Below are positions 1 through 10,607 of a DNA stretch of 64,000 nt, one piece after another; within the stretch, counting starts at the first letter, position 1, and each line of letters opens with the position of its first letter. The notes below the pieces were generated by a model. It made no database searches. It worked only from the letters and a program-made list of their open reading frames with translations, and was not told the origin of the DNA. Made by a program: the position numbers and the translations under genes. The stretch lies in assembly GCA_025526995.1 (NCBI GenBank), contig JAHLKG010000014.1:310001-374000 (forward strand), given 5' to 3'. The DNA comes from Powellomyces hirtus. Taxonomy: Eukaryota; Chytridiomycota; Chytridiomycetes; Spizellomycetales; Powellomycetaceae.

Positions 1-199
1 GTTAAAGAGGTATGAAACTTCAGACTAGATTTTATCACAACCCACACATGCATTGATATTTAGCGCTGCCTTCTCTCAACAGCACTACTTTGGCCGTGAC
101 TGCGTTTCGTGGATGAACGAAGGTGGGCGCTACTATATCCACACCGTCGACCGCAATCAGCTTGCACGCCGGACCTCAATGCGATCAAGTGCGAACTAG
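1..199 (+). CDS. 3' end of an unrecognised gene (last intron and exon)
   Basis: Bases 1-9 read V-K-E and are followed by a plausible GTATGA donor at 10. The intron runs 10-82 and ends in a pyrimidine-rich CAACAG. The exon at 83-199 then reads H-Y-F-G-R-D-C-V-S-W and stays open to TAG at 197-199. The phase is consistent across the junction, and the 73-nt intron matches the sizes used in MMS19 next door. I do not recognise the 42 visible residues. The rest of the gene lies outside the window. The alternative is that this is non-coding downstream sequence. Confidence 0.35.
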
Positions 200-769
200 T
201 TTTCACTCAAACAAACGTCCTTGTCCGTGTTCGTGTGTGCGTGACCTGGGGTTAGACTATGGTTGCACCCCTTCGGAGGCTTTGGTTGTTGGAGGGATTG
301 TATGTGTTGGTGTTTGTTGAGATACTTAATGATGGTGCTTTTACCATTTGGATTGTAGATATTCTGATTCTGCCTCATTTTCCCTAGCCACCATCCTGTC
401 TTTTCAATATTGAGTAAAATGACATCAAGAAATGATTTCAACACGAATGATCTTTGTGTAGAATGTGAGGGAAACTTATTGTTATTTACTTTGACTGTAC
501 TGTACACAAAAAAAACAAAAAGAAAGAAAAAATGAAAAGGCCATTGGCTTACTTCTGGTGAAAATTGACAAAACAATGGACTTGTTTCAAACAAGCTTAC
601 TGAGAAAAGTTTCAAACTCAGCAGAGTTTACTGCAAAAGTAAAGTATATGTATGCATTGCATTTACATCCGGAATATGAATTTGGCAGGTGACAGAGCTA
701 TTCTTCTTACATGGGGAGGTGAGGGGCTGATGGGAAGGAAGCGAGCTGGTGTTGGTTTGTCCACCCTCA
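200..769. other. Intergenic, convergent 3' ends
   Basis: AT-rich stretch between the stop of the leftmost gene and the stop of MMS19, which converge here. It contains A-rich runs near 508-535. I see no coding signal, repeat or RNA gene. Confidence 0.5.
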
Positions 770-3700
770 TTAGGAGCGGGCGAGGAGGAGGTACCATCGA
801 TTCCGCGCTGAGGACGCTTCTTTGCGGACTGCACGTTTCGGGTCATCGAGGGCGACATTCAGGCGGGAGAGGACGGTGACCTTGTGTGGGAAGAGATGTG
901 CGTATTCAAATTTCTTGGGAAAGTCGCCCAGGACTTTGAGTGCTGCGATGCGGACATTCTGATATACTTCAATGTGAGACATAGAGTAGATGTGAAGAAG
1001 ACCTTTATATGCACACATACCATAGGATCGCGCTCGGTTCCTGCGGCAGCGCCGACTGGTCCCGCAGCCATATTCAGCAACGCATCAATGAGGGACGAAA
1101 CTCTAGGGGCGATGGCGGGGGGGCTATCCACGAGCAACGCCTGAAGGGTCTCGAGGGTAGCCAGCTTGAGGCCCGGGTCGGGGATGGACAATGAAAAGAG
1201 AAGGAGCGGGAACAGTTCGGTGAGTGTGTTCGAAACCACCGCCTTGGGGACGTTCTTGAGGAGATGTGAGAGCGCGAGGAGGTACGCATTTTTTGTGACG
1301 AGGGACGCGTGCTGGAAGCCCTGGACAAGGAACGGTACACAGTGTCCAAAGAATCGTTGTGGGTGCAGGAGTTTCACGTTTGCAAAACTCTTTCGTGTCA
1401 GGGACCCGTCTTCGGGCGCGTGAATAATAATGCCTACGGCATCCGCTGCCGCTTTAGAGCACAGCATACCGGCTTGCGGCAGAGTTGTCCCTTGTTCGCC
1501 ACTGTCCAGCAACCGAAGGACCTCTGTAGTAATCTGGTAGCCTGCTGGGTGCGACCTTATAATGAGAGCTCTGGCAATCCACGAGCATATGTAAATCGAT
1601 TTCCGTCGAAGACTATGGCCGCTCGGGCTGTCATCTCGAATGGCGGTGTGCAATGACGTGATGATGTCGCGCTGCATGTAGGCTGATATCTGCGCGTCGT
1701 CTTTCAGCTTATTGATAATCGAAGCTGCGCATTTGGCGAGGGATTCTGCGAGAGCGGCATCGGTACTTTGGAGAGCACGGACAATTAGCGCATCCACAAA
1801 TGCAGGCAAATCCTGAGTGCCAAACGATACGTTAGGACGGCAGTTGCAGACGATGGCGGCAAACAGAACTGATAGCCGCGTTTGACTTTCTGGCGTGCTG
1901 CTTTCGAGGGGCGCAAATGAAACCTGCGGGCTTCGCGTGACGCCAGGGAGTCGTTCAACCTCGTCGTTGACGAAGATAGCAATGACTGATTCCAACAGTG
2001 ATTGCTGCTGAGTAGCATCGAGAACTCGCATCACGGAGCCGAGAATGCGAGCCCACACGCAAAGGATGCGGGGTTGAATGAGAAGTACAGCCTGCTCGCT
2101 GAGTGAGGCTGATATCGTTTTTACCAAAACGGGCTGAATGATGCTCTCCGCCAAGCCAGGAATGGCATCTTGGCTGTCGATCGCTGCGGCCCCGGGGGCA
2201 GTGGCTAAGGACGGCTCGTCAATGATTTCGAGAATTGTTTTTGACAATGTTTCGGCATACTGAAGCTCGGATCCTCCAAACATCGTTACCAAGCCCACAC
2301 TGTCGAGACGCTGGAGCAACCCCTGCAGACCGCGGGTGTGAAGGCCCCCGGTGGCAGAAAGAGCCAGAATCGCTTTCAAAATACCTGCAACGTGAGTTGC
2401 ATCTTGCGGTCCGGCACCCTCAGGTAGTTCGTGGAAGAGAGCAGGGAATGTCGTTGCAAGAACGACCTCAGGCTTTGCAGTTGCGAACGTAACCAAAGCC
2501 TGGATGGCCTCATTGCGCACTTCTGGGTCTGGATCTGTCACGATGGCTTGATTCAGCTGATTGATTGCCATTTCAACCTCTTGACCGGCCAAGAGTTGTC
2601 GCGACATCAGCAAGGCTGCAAGACCGCGGATTCCTGTTCGACGTAACGGCATGTACTCGCTGGCAGCAGCGGTCGCCGCGATGTACAGCTCAAACAGACG
2701 GTCCTTGTAGGAAAGGATGGGGTTGAGGAAGTCATCGTCCACTAAGAGAAAGAACATGGAAGATTAGCAATTCGAAAGCAGTCAAATGAGCAGTTAGTAC
2801 GTACAGTCCATAGCCGAGACACTTGTAAGTCCGTAAACGTCTTGCCCGGCTTTGAGGAAGTCGACCAAGACTTCTAGCAGATGCTTTTGGCGTGTAGGCA
2901 GGTTTTGCATTCGACACTGTTCGAGAATCGGTGGCACAACAGCATTGACTACATGGTGACACGCGGGATCTGAGGCACAATCAATGATGAGCACGATGTA
3001 CGCGAAGATACAGTTAGCAAGCCAACTTACCACATGCCGATGCGGCGGCAACCAGCATCTTTCCTGTAAGCTTGCCATACTTCAGTTCGGGGTCTTTAAA
3101 GTTGTGTATAGAATCCTTCACGGCAAGTTCCAAGAAGGTCTCCAGTGGTGACTTCACACTTGAGGATGAGACTGTCGCGCTGGACAATGCAAGGGTAATG
3201 GCGTTTACTGACGCAAGTGCCGCAGCGATATTGTTGTCGTCTGCTGTCTTGAAGATCTGGACACATGCCATATGAGGATCTCATGACTCAAAGAAGGTGC
3301 AGAATCAAAAAAAAATGCTTGCCTCTTCTTTCAGATAGTTCCAGAGATGCTCGACGTGCGGCAGCAAAGCATCTGCTCCATACACGGGCGCACAGGCTGT
3401 AAGCGTCTCCATAGCATCTCTCTGTGTCGCAATAAGTCAGAAAAGTACGTCGCAATAGAGACTGCATTGCGCAAGCTGGCTGACCTTGGCGCTCCCGGAT
3501 ATGCTAGCAAGCTTTTCTATGAGCAGCGGCATCGCGTACTTTGCGAAGAGCGGGGTTGCGGAGATGCATTCGCGAAGAGCTAGTTTCAGGTCTTCTGCCG
3601 TGATACCATAGACATCATCTGGGGGTGGACGGAAGGTGATAGGAAAGTAGCAGAACACAATTCCAAAAAGATCCTACAAACACAGCGTTATGGACAAGCC

Positions 3701-4636
3701 TTGTGACCTGGGACGCCCACGCTTTAACTCACCTCGGCGTGATTGGAATAGTCCAGTGTCCCAATGATTAGCTTGACCGTGCGGAACGCCAGCAGAAGAT
3801 TTCGTGGATCTTTTTCTCCATCCATAACCTGCACATATTCGGAGACGAAGCTTGGTCCGAATTTGCGGACCGCTGTCGGAAAGACATGACACACGTTTGA
3901 GTAAATTTGCATCATGATAAAAAGCCGGTGCCTCCTTCGATCGTTCCATCCAGTTTCATTGCATTACCTGGCAGCTGCTTCCTCATCAGCAAGTCAAAAA
4001 TCTCAAACGCCGCATGTCGGACTGTTTGTTGGTATGTTTGCACGTTGAGCTCCGCAAATATACTACGGATGTATAAGAGCTGACTATGAGTTCGAAAGAA
4101 AAGGAGTCAACGTGGCACATTTGGTGTGGATGACGCACCTTCTTGCTACCTGCTCAGCGTCCGGCGAAGTGACGAGGTCCAGCTTCAAAATTGCATGAAG
4201 TCCTTTGAGAAGCTCCCCGACACTCGGTTGGTCTTGAAGTCTTTCGATGTAGAACTTTACAAGCACGTTTACTGTGACACTTGGATTTATCAAACCTTGC
4301 ACAGAATCGAGGTCTTCACGTACGAACCCACCTGCATTCTGTCCAATACGCTCGGGAGGACATTGCAACAGGACCGAAGATAAAACACCAACCCCTGATG
4401 CCGCAAATGTTGAGTTGTTAATTCGGACTCTGCGACAAACATCGTGCTTCTGCCTGAGTGATACCCTTTGCGCGGGCAAATGGGTCAGAATGCGTCAACT
4501 GAGGCCCGAGCTGTTCGACGAGACCAAGGAACGAGGTATGCCCTTGAGAGACGGCGGCAACAATGTCATTCAAAGCAGCGGCAGCTTCTTGGGAACCGTC
4601 CCGAGCTCTCAGATAGGAGTCTACAGCGACAATCAT
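770..4636 (-). CDS. MMS19: MMS19, cytosolic iron-sulfur assembly adaptor (10 exons)
   Basis: HEAT-repeat scaffold of the cytosolic Fe-S targeting complex, which delivers clusters to DNA polymerases, helicases and XPD/TFIIH (family knowledge). Exons on the minus strand: 4636-4465, 4394-4139, 4083-3968, 3872-3733, 3673-3485, 3421-3323, 3256-3031, 2969-2805, 2741-1021, 958-770. They sum to 3,273 nt, giving 1,090 residues with every phase consistent; animal and yeast MMS19 are about 1,030. Diagnostic sequence includes VMDGEKDPRNLL near residues 195-207, CYFPITFRPPPDD near 236-248, and LDDPKRAVRKEA in the last exon, which matches the conserved MMS19 C-terminus. The start ATG at 4636 gives MIVAVDSYLRARDG; further in-frame codons upstream read poorly. 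Nine introns of 55-95 nt. The intron at 3257-3322 begins with GC rather than GT. The gene is divergent from the bZIP gene. Confidence 0.93.
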
Positions 4637-5128
4637 GCGAAAAATCAGATGGCAAAAGTGGGTAACAAAAGATAAGAGGGCGACTGGGAGAAACCTCGAA
4701 GCAACCCCCCGATCTAAACTGTTTGCATAGCCACCTGATGCAAGCCACGTGATTATCACGAGACTTTAAAGCCTTTTCTTTGTCAGCAGCCAGCCGCATT
4801 GATTGCTGACGCAACTTGCTGATCAGAGAGAGAGAGACCCACACACTCCACCTTCTTTCTCCTAACACTTTTCAAAAAAAAAAACAAAAGAAACGCACCG
4901 ACTTCTCTTCGCATTAAAACACAGGCCCCAATTAAATTGGAACACTGTGGATTTCGAGCTATTGGTCAACGATACTTTTGTCGGATGCCTTTGTACCACT
5001 TCGCAAAGTAACATTGTCGGTAAGAAGCCATTGCGAAACCCTGCGAACACTACTGGAGACACACTGACGCTTGTCAAACCGCAGGCAGATTTATTTTCAG
5101 ACTGTTTTGACACGCATCATCATATACC
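4637..5128. promoter_or_regulatory. Divergent promoter region, MMS19 / bZIP
   Basis: 492 bp between the two start codons, so it should drive both genes. It contains one CACGTG E-box at 4746-4751, 110 bp upstream of the MMS19 ATG, a GA repeat near 4826-4838 and an A-run at 4875-4886. No TATA box is convincing. Promoter function is inferred from position only. Confidence 0.5.
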
Positions 5129-6586
5129 ATGGAGGAGTCAAAACACCCCCTGCCGCTGACGCCATCAGACCATGCCATACAGATGACTCATACAATACCT
5201 GTGGCTCTCACAAATCACCCTACCAACCATATTCATTCTTCGGCTCCCAGCGATGTCATATCTCCAACTGTCCCAGGTAGGTTATTATTATCTGAAGAAG
5301 AAATCTATGGCTGTCCGGTGAGGTCCTCGTCTGACTGTCGGAAAGTTTCAGCTAAACGTGCGGAACAAAACCGTGCCGCCCAGCGGGCTTTCCGCGAACG
5401 GAAGCAACGTTACATCAAGGAGCTTGAAGTCAAGGCGACGTTATTGGATGCTCGTAATGGTCAACTGAGTGATTCCGAAACTCGCCACCGGGACCTGCGG
5501 ACCATGGTAGAACGCTTGACTCGAGAGCGTGACGTGAGGATCAAAGAGCGGGAACTGTGGTGGCGGGAACGAGAAGAGGTTTTCCGGATCGTAGATGCTT
5601 TAAGGAAGGATTTGGAACAACTTCATGGAGAAAACGAGAGATTGAAAGAAGTGGTATTCGGGCTGTGGCAAGAATCTCGCGAAGGAAACGGGACCGCTTC
5701 TGACGAGATGGACGTGAGCAGCTTGGGAGCCGTGCCGCCGTCTACAGAACCGAAGAAAGACGCTTCTCCAGATGCGGCAACCGAGCCGACGACCGTGTCC
5801 TCAGGAGAGAAGACTGACGCCGTCTCGGAGGCCGACGTGACTGCTGTTGCCAAGCCCAAAAAGGATGGGCCCACAACGTCTCTGGGCAGCATTGCGTTCA
5901 ATACCCTAATTGAACGTGGCCCCAACGGGACCGGTGCTGCGTCGACGCCCAGCAATGCAAATAGTCTTTCCGATGCGCTCCTAGTGGACCTGAAGAATCG
6001 CATCAGCTACTGGGATGCTGAGCGAGAATCGCTCTATCGCACTGCATCTTTCCCCCCGATACCCATGAGCTCGCACAACGGTACTGTTACACCCGTCCTG
6101 GCACCAGAGACGCGCAGCCCAGCTGGGCAGCTTCCGGCGGGCATTTCACTACCGCCGGGAGTACATGGCGCAGTGGCTGCTGCACCAATGCCCTTACCGG
6201 CGAATGGTGGGGGGCACGCAGCACCCTCGGCAAGCTTCATGGACTCTCTTTTTTCATCCATCCTTTCAGCTTCCGGACCATTCAACGGTTCTCCTGGCCC
6301 GTCGGGCGCTGGGTCTCCAATGCCTGGGATGCTCCCAAGCCATCTCAGCGCGCTAATGAACAACCCGGCGGCGCTCCAGGCAGCCCTCGCAGCTTCCGCC
6401 AAACATCAACAGCAGCATCCAAACCAGGTACCACAAGCAAGTCCCACGGCTGCACATCCAGCATCATCCCTTCCGCCCGCTGTTCCAGGAACACCGGACA
6501 ACGGTCAATACATAATGAACCTGGCCGCGGCGGCCGCGGCGGCTGCCGCTGGCAAGCCTGCAGCGGCCCCACCACCGCAGCAGTAA
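5129..6586 (+). CDS. bZIP transcription factor, Pap1/Yap type
   Basis: Nuclear DNA-binding regulator. The basic region KRAEQNRAAQRAFRERKQRY starts about residue 51 of the spliced protein and holds the NxxAQxxFR signature of fungal Yap/Pap1 factors. It is followed by a heptad-like helix (LEVKATLLDARNGQL) and a further charged coiled coil to about residue 150. The C-terminal half is low-complexity, rich in Pro, Ala, Gly and Ser, and ends in a poly-Ala run plus PPPQQ. I see no Cys-rich redox domain of the Yap1 kind, so a peroxide-sensor role is not supported. ATG 5129 sits in ACCATGG. A likely intron is 5277-5351 (GTAGGT...TTTCAG), giving 460 residues. It is 75 nt with no in-frame stop, so retention would add 25 residues (485). 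Target genes cannot be inferred. Confidence 0.85.
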   Translation: MEESKHPLPLTPSDHAIQMTHTIPVALTNHPTNHIHSSAPSDVISPTVPGRLLLSEEEIYGCPVRSSSDCRKVSAKRAEQNRAAQRAFRERKQRYIKELEVKATLLDARNGQLSDSETRHRDLRTMVERLTRERDVRIKERELWWREREEVFRIVDALRKDLEQLHGENERLKEVVFGLWQESREGNGTASDEMDVSSLGAVPPSTEPKKDASPDAATEPTTVSSGEKTDAVSEADVTAVAKPKKDGPTTSLGSIAFNTLIERGPNGTGAASTPSNANSLSDALLVDLKNRISYWDAERESLYRTASFPPIPMSSHNGTVTPVLAPETRSPAGQLPAGISLPPGVHGAVAAAPMPLPANGGGHAAPSASFMDSLFSSILSASGPFNGSPGPSGAGSPMPGMLPSHLSALMNNPAALQAALAASAKHQQQHPNQVPQASPTAAHPASSLPPAVPGTPDNGQYIMNLAAAAAAAAAGKPAAAPPPQQ

Positions 6587-6983
6587 CGGGTCTTTGTGCG
6601 ATCAGCCGTTCCGCTACCAAGCGTAGGTGCATCCCGTACTCACACACGCCAGGAATCGCCCGGGGAAAACTATGTACCTTCAACCATACATTTTTCATTA
6701 ATTTCTCAAGCATTTGTTCATCTTTGATTGTTATCGTGTAATATTGCTCGTCATCGTCATTTGCCGCAATTCGATGGTTGGTCAGAGAAGGATAGTTGGA
6801 ACAACGACGACCATTACAACTCTTAAATGAGATAGTGTCACCTTGTCTACATTGACGTCACGTTCCGGCCTCGACGTGATTTCGCGTGTTTCGGCAATAA
6901 CGTGGATTGGGAAGAAAGAGTCCGCGCATGTATCCGATTATGTAACCGGGTCGGGGTTCAGCGCCCCCCCCCCCCCCCCCCCA
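6587..6983. other. Intergenic region with a 19-nt poly-C tract
   Basis: Downstream of the bZIP gene. Contains an uninterrupted run of 19 C at 6964-6982, directly against the candidate inverted-repeat element at 6984. No gene seen. Open frames here on either strand come from the homopolymer. Confidence 0.6.
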
Positions 6984-7405
6984 AACTGCATAACGCGGTT
7001 TGGTCGCCAACACTCAAATTTAAGTCCTCCCAGCCAGCCAGCCTCGTACTCTGCCCCGAGTCTCAGGCAGGCTGGCACCTCGTTGCTTTGCCCTTTGCGT
7101 GGCTTGCCAGGATCCCGCCATTTTGGCACTTTACCATTTTGCCATTTTGCCTGCTGCCTCCACAATGTTCATTGCCAACTCGGACATGTCCATTTCTGAT
7201 CTTTCTAGCAACGCGGACCATTTGCCTGTCATCAAATTCAAGCTCAACACACCTGGTCCGACACCAGAATCAATATGGTGAGGGAAGGCAGGACACGACG
7301 CAAGGTCAAAATACCACAGTTCTGGGCAGTCTGGCAGGTCTGGTTTGAGGTTCAAAACGCGGGTGCGTCCAAATTGGGGTTGTCAACCAAACCACGTTAT
7401 GCAGT
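6984..7405. repeat. Candidate inverted-repeat element (MITE-like)
   Basis: The left end reads AACTGCATAACGCGGTTTGG. The reverse complement of the right end (about 7383-7405) reads AACTGCATAACGTGGTTTGG. Weaker similarity continues inward for roughly another 15 bases. The interior shows no coding sequence. I could not find a clear target duplication because the left flank is the poly-C run. A similar right-end sequence recurs near 8908-8965, so this could instead be the border of the repeat unit that follows. Confidence 0.35.
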
Positions 7406-8907
7406 TCAGGCCAATGAAGAGGGGTAAATAGTAGGATAAGATATGCTATGATGGTAGTTATTTTTAGTAGTGTGTCTTTTGGTAACATGCACACAACAAC
7501 AACTTGAAATTTATTGTTGTTAACCCTATACATATTTAGGACAATAGCTATTCAATGATTATCGTTTGTTTGTCAGTAAAATAAACATAACTTGTCTCAA
7601 ATCAGCCATTTACGGGGGCCCGCGTCTTTCCTGTTTATCAGTTTCCAAGAAAAGTTTTAAATTTGCAGCGACCAAAGCAGAACCGACAGTAAAACTATAA
7701 AAAAAGAATCAATTATCCTGGCACCATCAAGAATTTCAGCGTCCATCATTGATTTTTGCTTTTCTTACTCACCATGGCCACTCAATAATCCGGTATCAAC
7801 AATGACCTTATCACCAACAATGTACAGAGTTTCCCTACTTAACTGGTAAGGCAAACTTCTTAATTGTGTATGTTGCTACCTTCTCTTCCAATTGCAGTGT
7901 TGCTCTTCATTATGACAAGACATCCTGTGCCAAATATCTTTAACTCAAACAATCCAAACGGTATGGATCTAGTTATCTACTTGCAAGAAAAAGTCTAGGA
8001 GTTTTTCCAGCCAGTTGGCACCAAGCCCTACATCTGTGTGGTGAATAAAATCAAATTTAGTGTAAAAAAAACCACCTCGCCACTTTCCCGACCATCAAAA
8101 TAGTCCACACTATTTTCCATTTTGATTAGTCTACATCGATTATCTTTAAAATAAATGATGAGACAAAGTACTCAAGGGTGATCGCAAAAGGGTCCATGCT
8201 TCACAGTTGCTATGGTGTTACTTTTGGCCAGCAAAGCATACACTATCTGATGCTGAAAGAGGAGTTGCCTTTGGTTCTTAACGCCAAAGGACCTCAAAAG
8301 CTTCTTCTATACGTTTTAATGATCCTGCCAACCTTTTTGCAGGACAGATTTTTGCAAAGCCAATTGAACAGCACCTTTTTGAATAATAAGCTCAACTTCA
8401 TAGAGGAAGAGGGCAACAAGACAGCAGGACATGGTGGTTGAGAATGCAGCAACTGTACTTCAAGCCGCAAATGTTTTCGCTGAGACTGTGATGGCTAAAT
8501 TAGCTACTGTTGTCAGTTTTGCTGTTGACAAACAGTGAGGTGGCTCAGCTACGGGCTTTCCCGAGTTCTTTTTTGGACCCAGAAACCTCAAACCCTGCAG
8601 CCGTGAGATTGGCAGCCTATCTGAGACTCCATTGAAGCAGCGCAACAAATGACAGTTCTGCCAGATTTGCAGTGGATCCACTGCCAAAAACAGCATCGGA
8701 ATCAAACATCCAGCTTGAACTGGTAAGTACTGGCCCGCAGCAATTAAGCTTGATCATTACTCTAAATACTTATCTGACAGTTTAGGAACAGTAGAAGACC
8801 AAGTGAGTGGTAGCACAGAAAGAGACAAAGAAGGCTACAGAAAAGGTAAAAGAAGCTCCAGAGAAGGTAAAAAAGGCTGCAGAAACAACCAAACAGCTCC
8901 AACTCTG
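7363..8907 (+). repeat. Diverged tandem repeat unit 1
   Basis: Collinear with 8908-10274 at an offset of about 1,570-1,580 bp. Shared landmarks are GTAAATAGTAGGATA, GTAAAATAAACATAACTTG, CAGCGTCCATCATTGATTTTTG and AGTGGATCCACTGCC. The two units differ at many positions and by indels, so the duplication is old. Each carries the same decayed gene. The tail at 8720-8907 has Lys/Glu/Ala-rich frames. No terminal repeat typical of an LTR or LINE was found. Confidence 0.7.
7774..8537 (+). pseudogene. Decayed gene of unrecognised family, copy 1
   Basis: Aligned to copy 2, the frame reads MATQ, a TAA, then INNDLITNNVQS, followed by a 52-nt intron-like segment (7846-7897, GTAAGG...TTGCAG). The second part contains FIMTRHPVPNIFNSNNP, then a TAG, QPVGTKPYICVVNKIKF and further stops. 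A remnant at 8178-8441 reads CYGVTFGQQSIHYLMLKEEL. The family resemblance to copy 2 is clear and several changes between copies are synonymous, so this was once protein coding. I do not recognise the family and assign no function. Confidence 0.55.
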
Positions 8908-10274
8908 GATGCGTCCAACTTGAACGTTGTTGATCAAACTGCGTTGTGTAATTTGGGACAGTGAGGAGGAGTAAATAGTAGGATAGAATAGGTCAGGATG
9001 GCCGTTATTCTTAGTAGTGTGTCTTTTTGCAACACGCATACAACAATAAATTGAAATTTATCGTTGTTGAACCCATCCATATTTTTGAAATTTATTGTTG
9101 TGGAACCTATCTATATTTAAGAACAAAAGCCATTCAATGATTATCTTTTGTCTGTCAGTAAAATAAACATAACTTGTTTCAAATCAGCTGTTTAAGAGGG
9201 TCTGCATCTTTCTTGTATGTCAGTGTCCAGAAAAAGTTTTTGATCTGCTGCAGCAAGAGCAGAACCAACCACAAAAATATAAAAAAAAAATCACTCATTT
9301 TGAAACCATTGAAAATTTCAGCGTCCATCATTGATTTTTGTCTTTTTACTCATTATGGTCACTCAATAACCTATTATCAACAATGATCTTACCACTAACA
9401 ATGTGCAGAGTCCCTATTACTCCACTGGTAAGGCAAACCCCCTGATTGCGTATCTTGCTATCTTTCCTTTAGATTGCAGTTTTGATCTCCATTATGACAG
9501 AAAATCCTGTGCTGAATATTTTCAACTCAAACATTCCAAATAGTATGGACTTAGTTACCTACTTAAAGGGAAAAGACCAAAAGTTTCTCCAGCCAGTAGG
9601 CACTAAGTCCTACATCTGGGTATTGAATAAAATCAAATTTGGTGTAAAAAAAAGCCCCCACACCACTTTCTTAGCCATCGAGATAGCCCACACTATCTTC
9701 CATTTTGATTCAGCCATATTGATTGTCTTTGAAACAAATAATGAGACAAAGTACTCAATAGTGAGTGCAAAAGTGGGAACAATGTTTCAAAGTTCTTTTG
9801 GTGTTACCCTTGGCCAGCAAAGCAAGCATTATCTCATGCTGAAAAAAGAGTTGCCTTTAGTTTTTAACGACAAAGTTCTCCCAGAACTTTTATGATGAGA
9901 TCAACCTCATAGAGGAAGGGAGCAACAAGACAGCTAAACTTAGAAGTGCCTTATTACGCTCTGGCTCACAACTGGCCAATTTCATTACAAATGTGCTGAT
10001 AGAAAAAGTGTTTGAGGGCACAGCAACTGCAATTCAAGCCCCAAACATTTCTGTTGAGAATGTGGTGGTCAAATTAGTCACTACTGTCGGTGTTGCTATC
10101 AACACAAAGTGAAATGGTTCAACCACGGGCACGTCTCAGTCCTTCTAATCTCAAAAACCTGACCCTCTGCAGCCGCAAGATAGGGAGCCTATCTAAGACT
10201 TTATCGAGGCAGCGCAATGAATGACAGTTCCGCCAGAGTTGCAGTGGATCCACTGCCGAGTGCAATGTAATAAT
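8908..10274 (+). repeat. Diverged tandem repeat unit 2 (interrupted by the retrotransposon nest)
   Basis: Second copy of the unit at 7363-8907. It breaks off at about 10274, where the old D repeat begins. A short continuation is visible at 54070-54110: GGCTGCAGAAA and AAACAGCTTCAACTC match the tail of unit 1 near 8876-8906. This suggests the nest split unit 2. Confidence 0.6.
9355..10112 (+). pseudogene. Decayed gene of unrecognised family, copy 2
   Basis: Better preserved than copy 1. Exon 1 starts at ATG 9355, reads MVTQ, meets TAA at the same codon as copy 1, and continues IINNDLTTNNVQSPYYST to 9427. A 52-nt intron (9428-9479) follows in matching phase. Exon 2 is open to 9895: VLISIMTENPVLNIFNSN, SMDLVTYLKGKD, PVGTKSYIWVLNKIKF, FGVTLGQQSKHYLMLKKEL. 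A frame break near 9885-9895 leads into FYDEINLIEEGSNKTAKL and on to TGA at 10112. About 210 residues in total. No domain recognised; no signal peptide or transmembrane segment is obvious. It may encode an accessory or mobile-element protein, but that is a guess. Confidence 0.5.
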
Positions 10275-10304
10275 TTTTGGAATCTTGAGCCTTGCGTACT
10301 CAAT
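10275..10304 (+). repeat. Old D-family LTR-like repeat, left fragment
   Basis: TTGGAATCTTGAGCCTTGCG and the following ACTCAAT match the start of the D copies at 42113 and 49127. The copy is cut at TCAAT by insertion of element A and resumes at 53406. Bases 10300-10304 (TCAAT) are the left target-site duplication of A. Confidence 0.75.
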
Positions 10305-10579
10305 TGTAATCAGGCGTAGCTCACCAGCTTAAGCCTAGGAACGCATCGGGAAGGGCCCCGCGCGAGATGGATGCTAGCATCAGCATCCCGAAGGGTACTA
10401 GACCTCAGGGATGGCCACGGATGGCCATCACGTGATCAGGACTGCCTCGTGGTCCAGAAGAAAAGTAGGAATACTCCAACGAGGGCGTATTCAAGACTTA
10501 GAGATCTTACAGTAGAATTAGACATAGGGAATTCCTGAATAGAAGACTAGACTCTGACAACGGACCTAGTATTATTACA
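10305..10579 (+). repeat. Element A 5' LTR
   Basis: 275 bp, TGTAATCAGG...TATTATTACA, with TG/CA ends. It has about 19 differences from the 3' LTR by my count (about 93% identity), so the insertion is old. Contains a TCACGTGA E-box (CACGTG 10429-10434). Confidence 0.9.
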
Positions 10580-10591
10580 TGGTAGCACCAC
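10580..10591 (+). promoter_or_regulatory. Element A primer-binding site
   Basis: TGGTAGCACCAC directly follows the LTR. It begins TGG, complementary to a tRNA 3' CCA. The reverse complement ends GGTGCTACCA, which resembles the 3' acceptor end of fungal initiator tRNA-Met. The tRNA identity is inferred; the same site is used by family B. Confidence 0.65.
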
Positions 10592-10607
10592 CCCGTAGAC
10601 GACAACA

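Noticed and set aside
196..615. 139-codon minus-strand frame
   Set aside because: AT-rich, with a Phe run from an A-rich tract; no recognisable domain, in the 3' intergenic region.
6902..7348. 148-codon frame with poly-Pro
   Set aside because: Pro run comes from the poly-C tract; the frame crosses the candidate inverted-repeat element.
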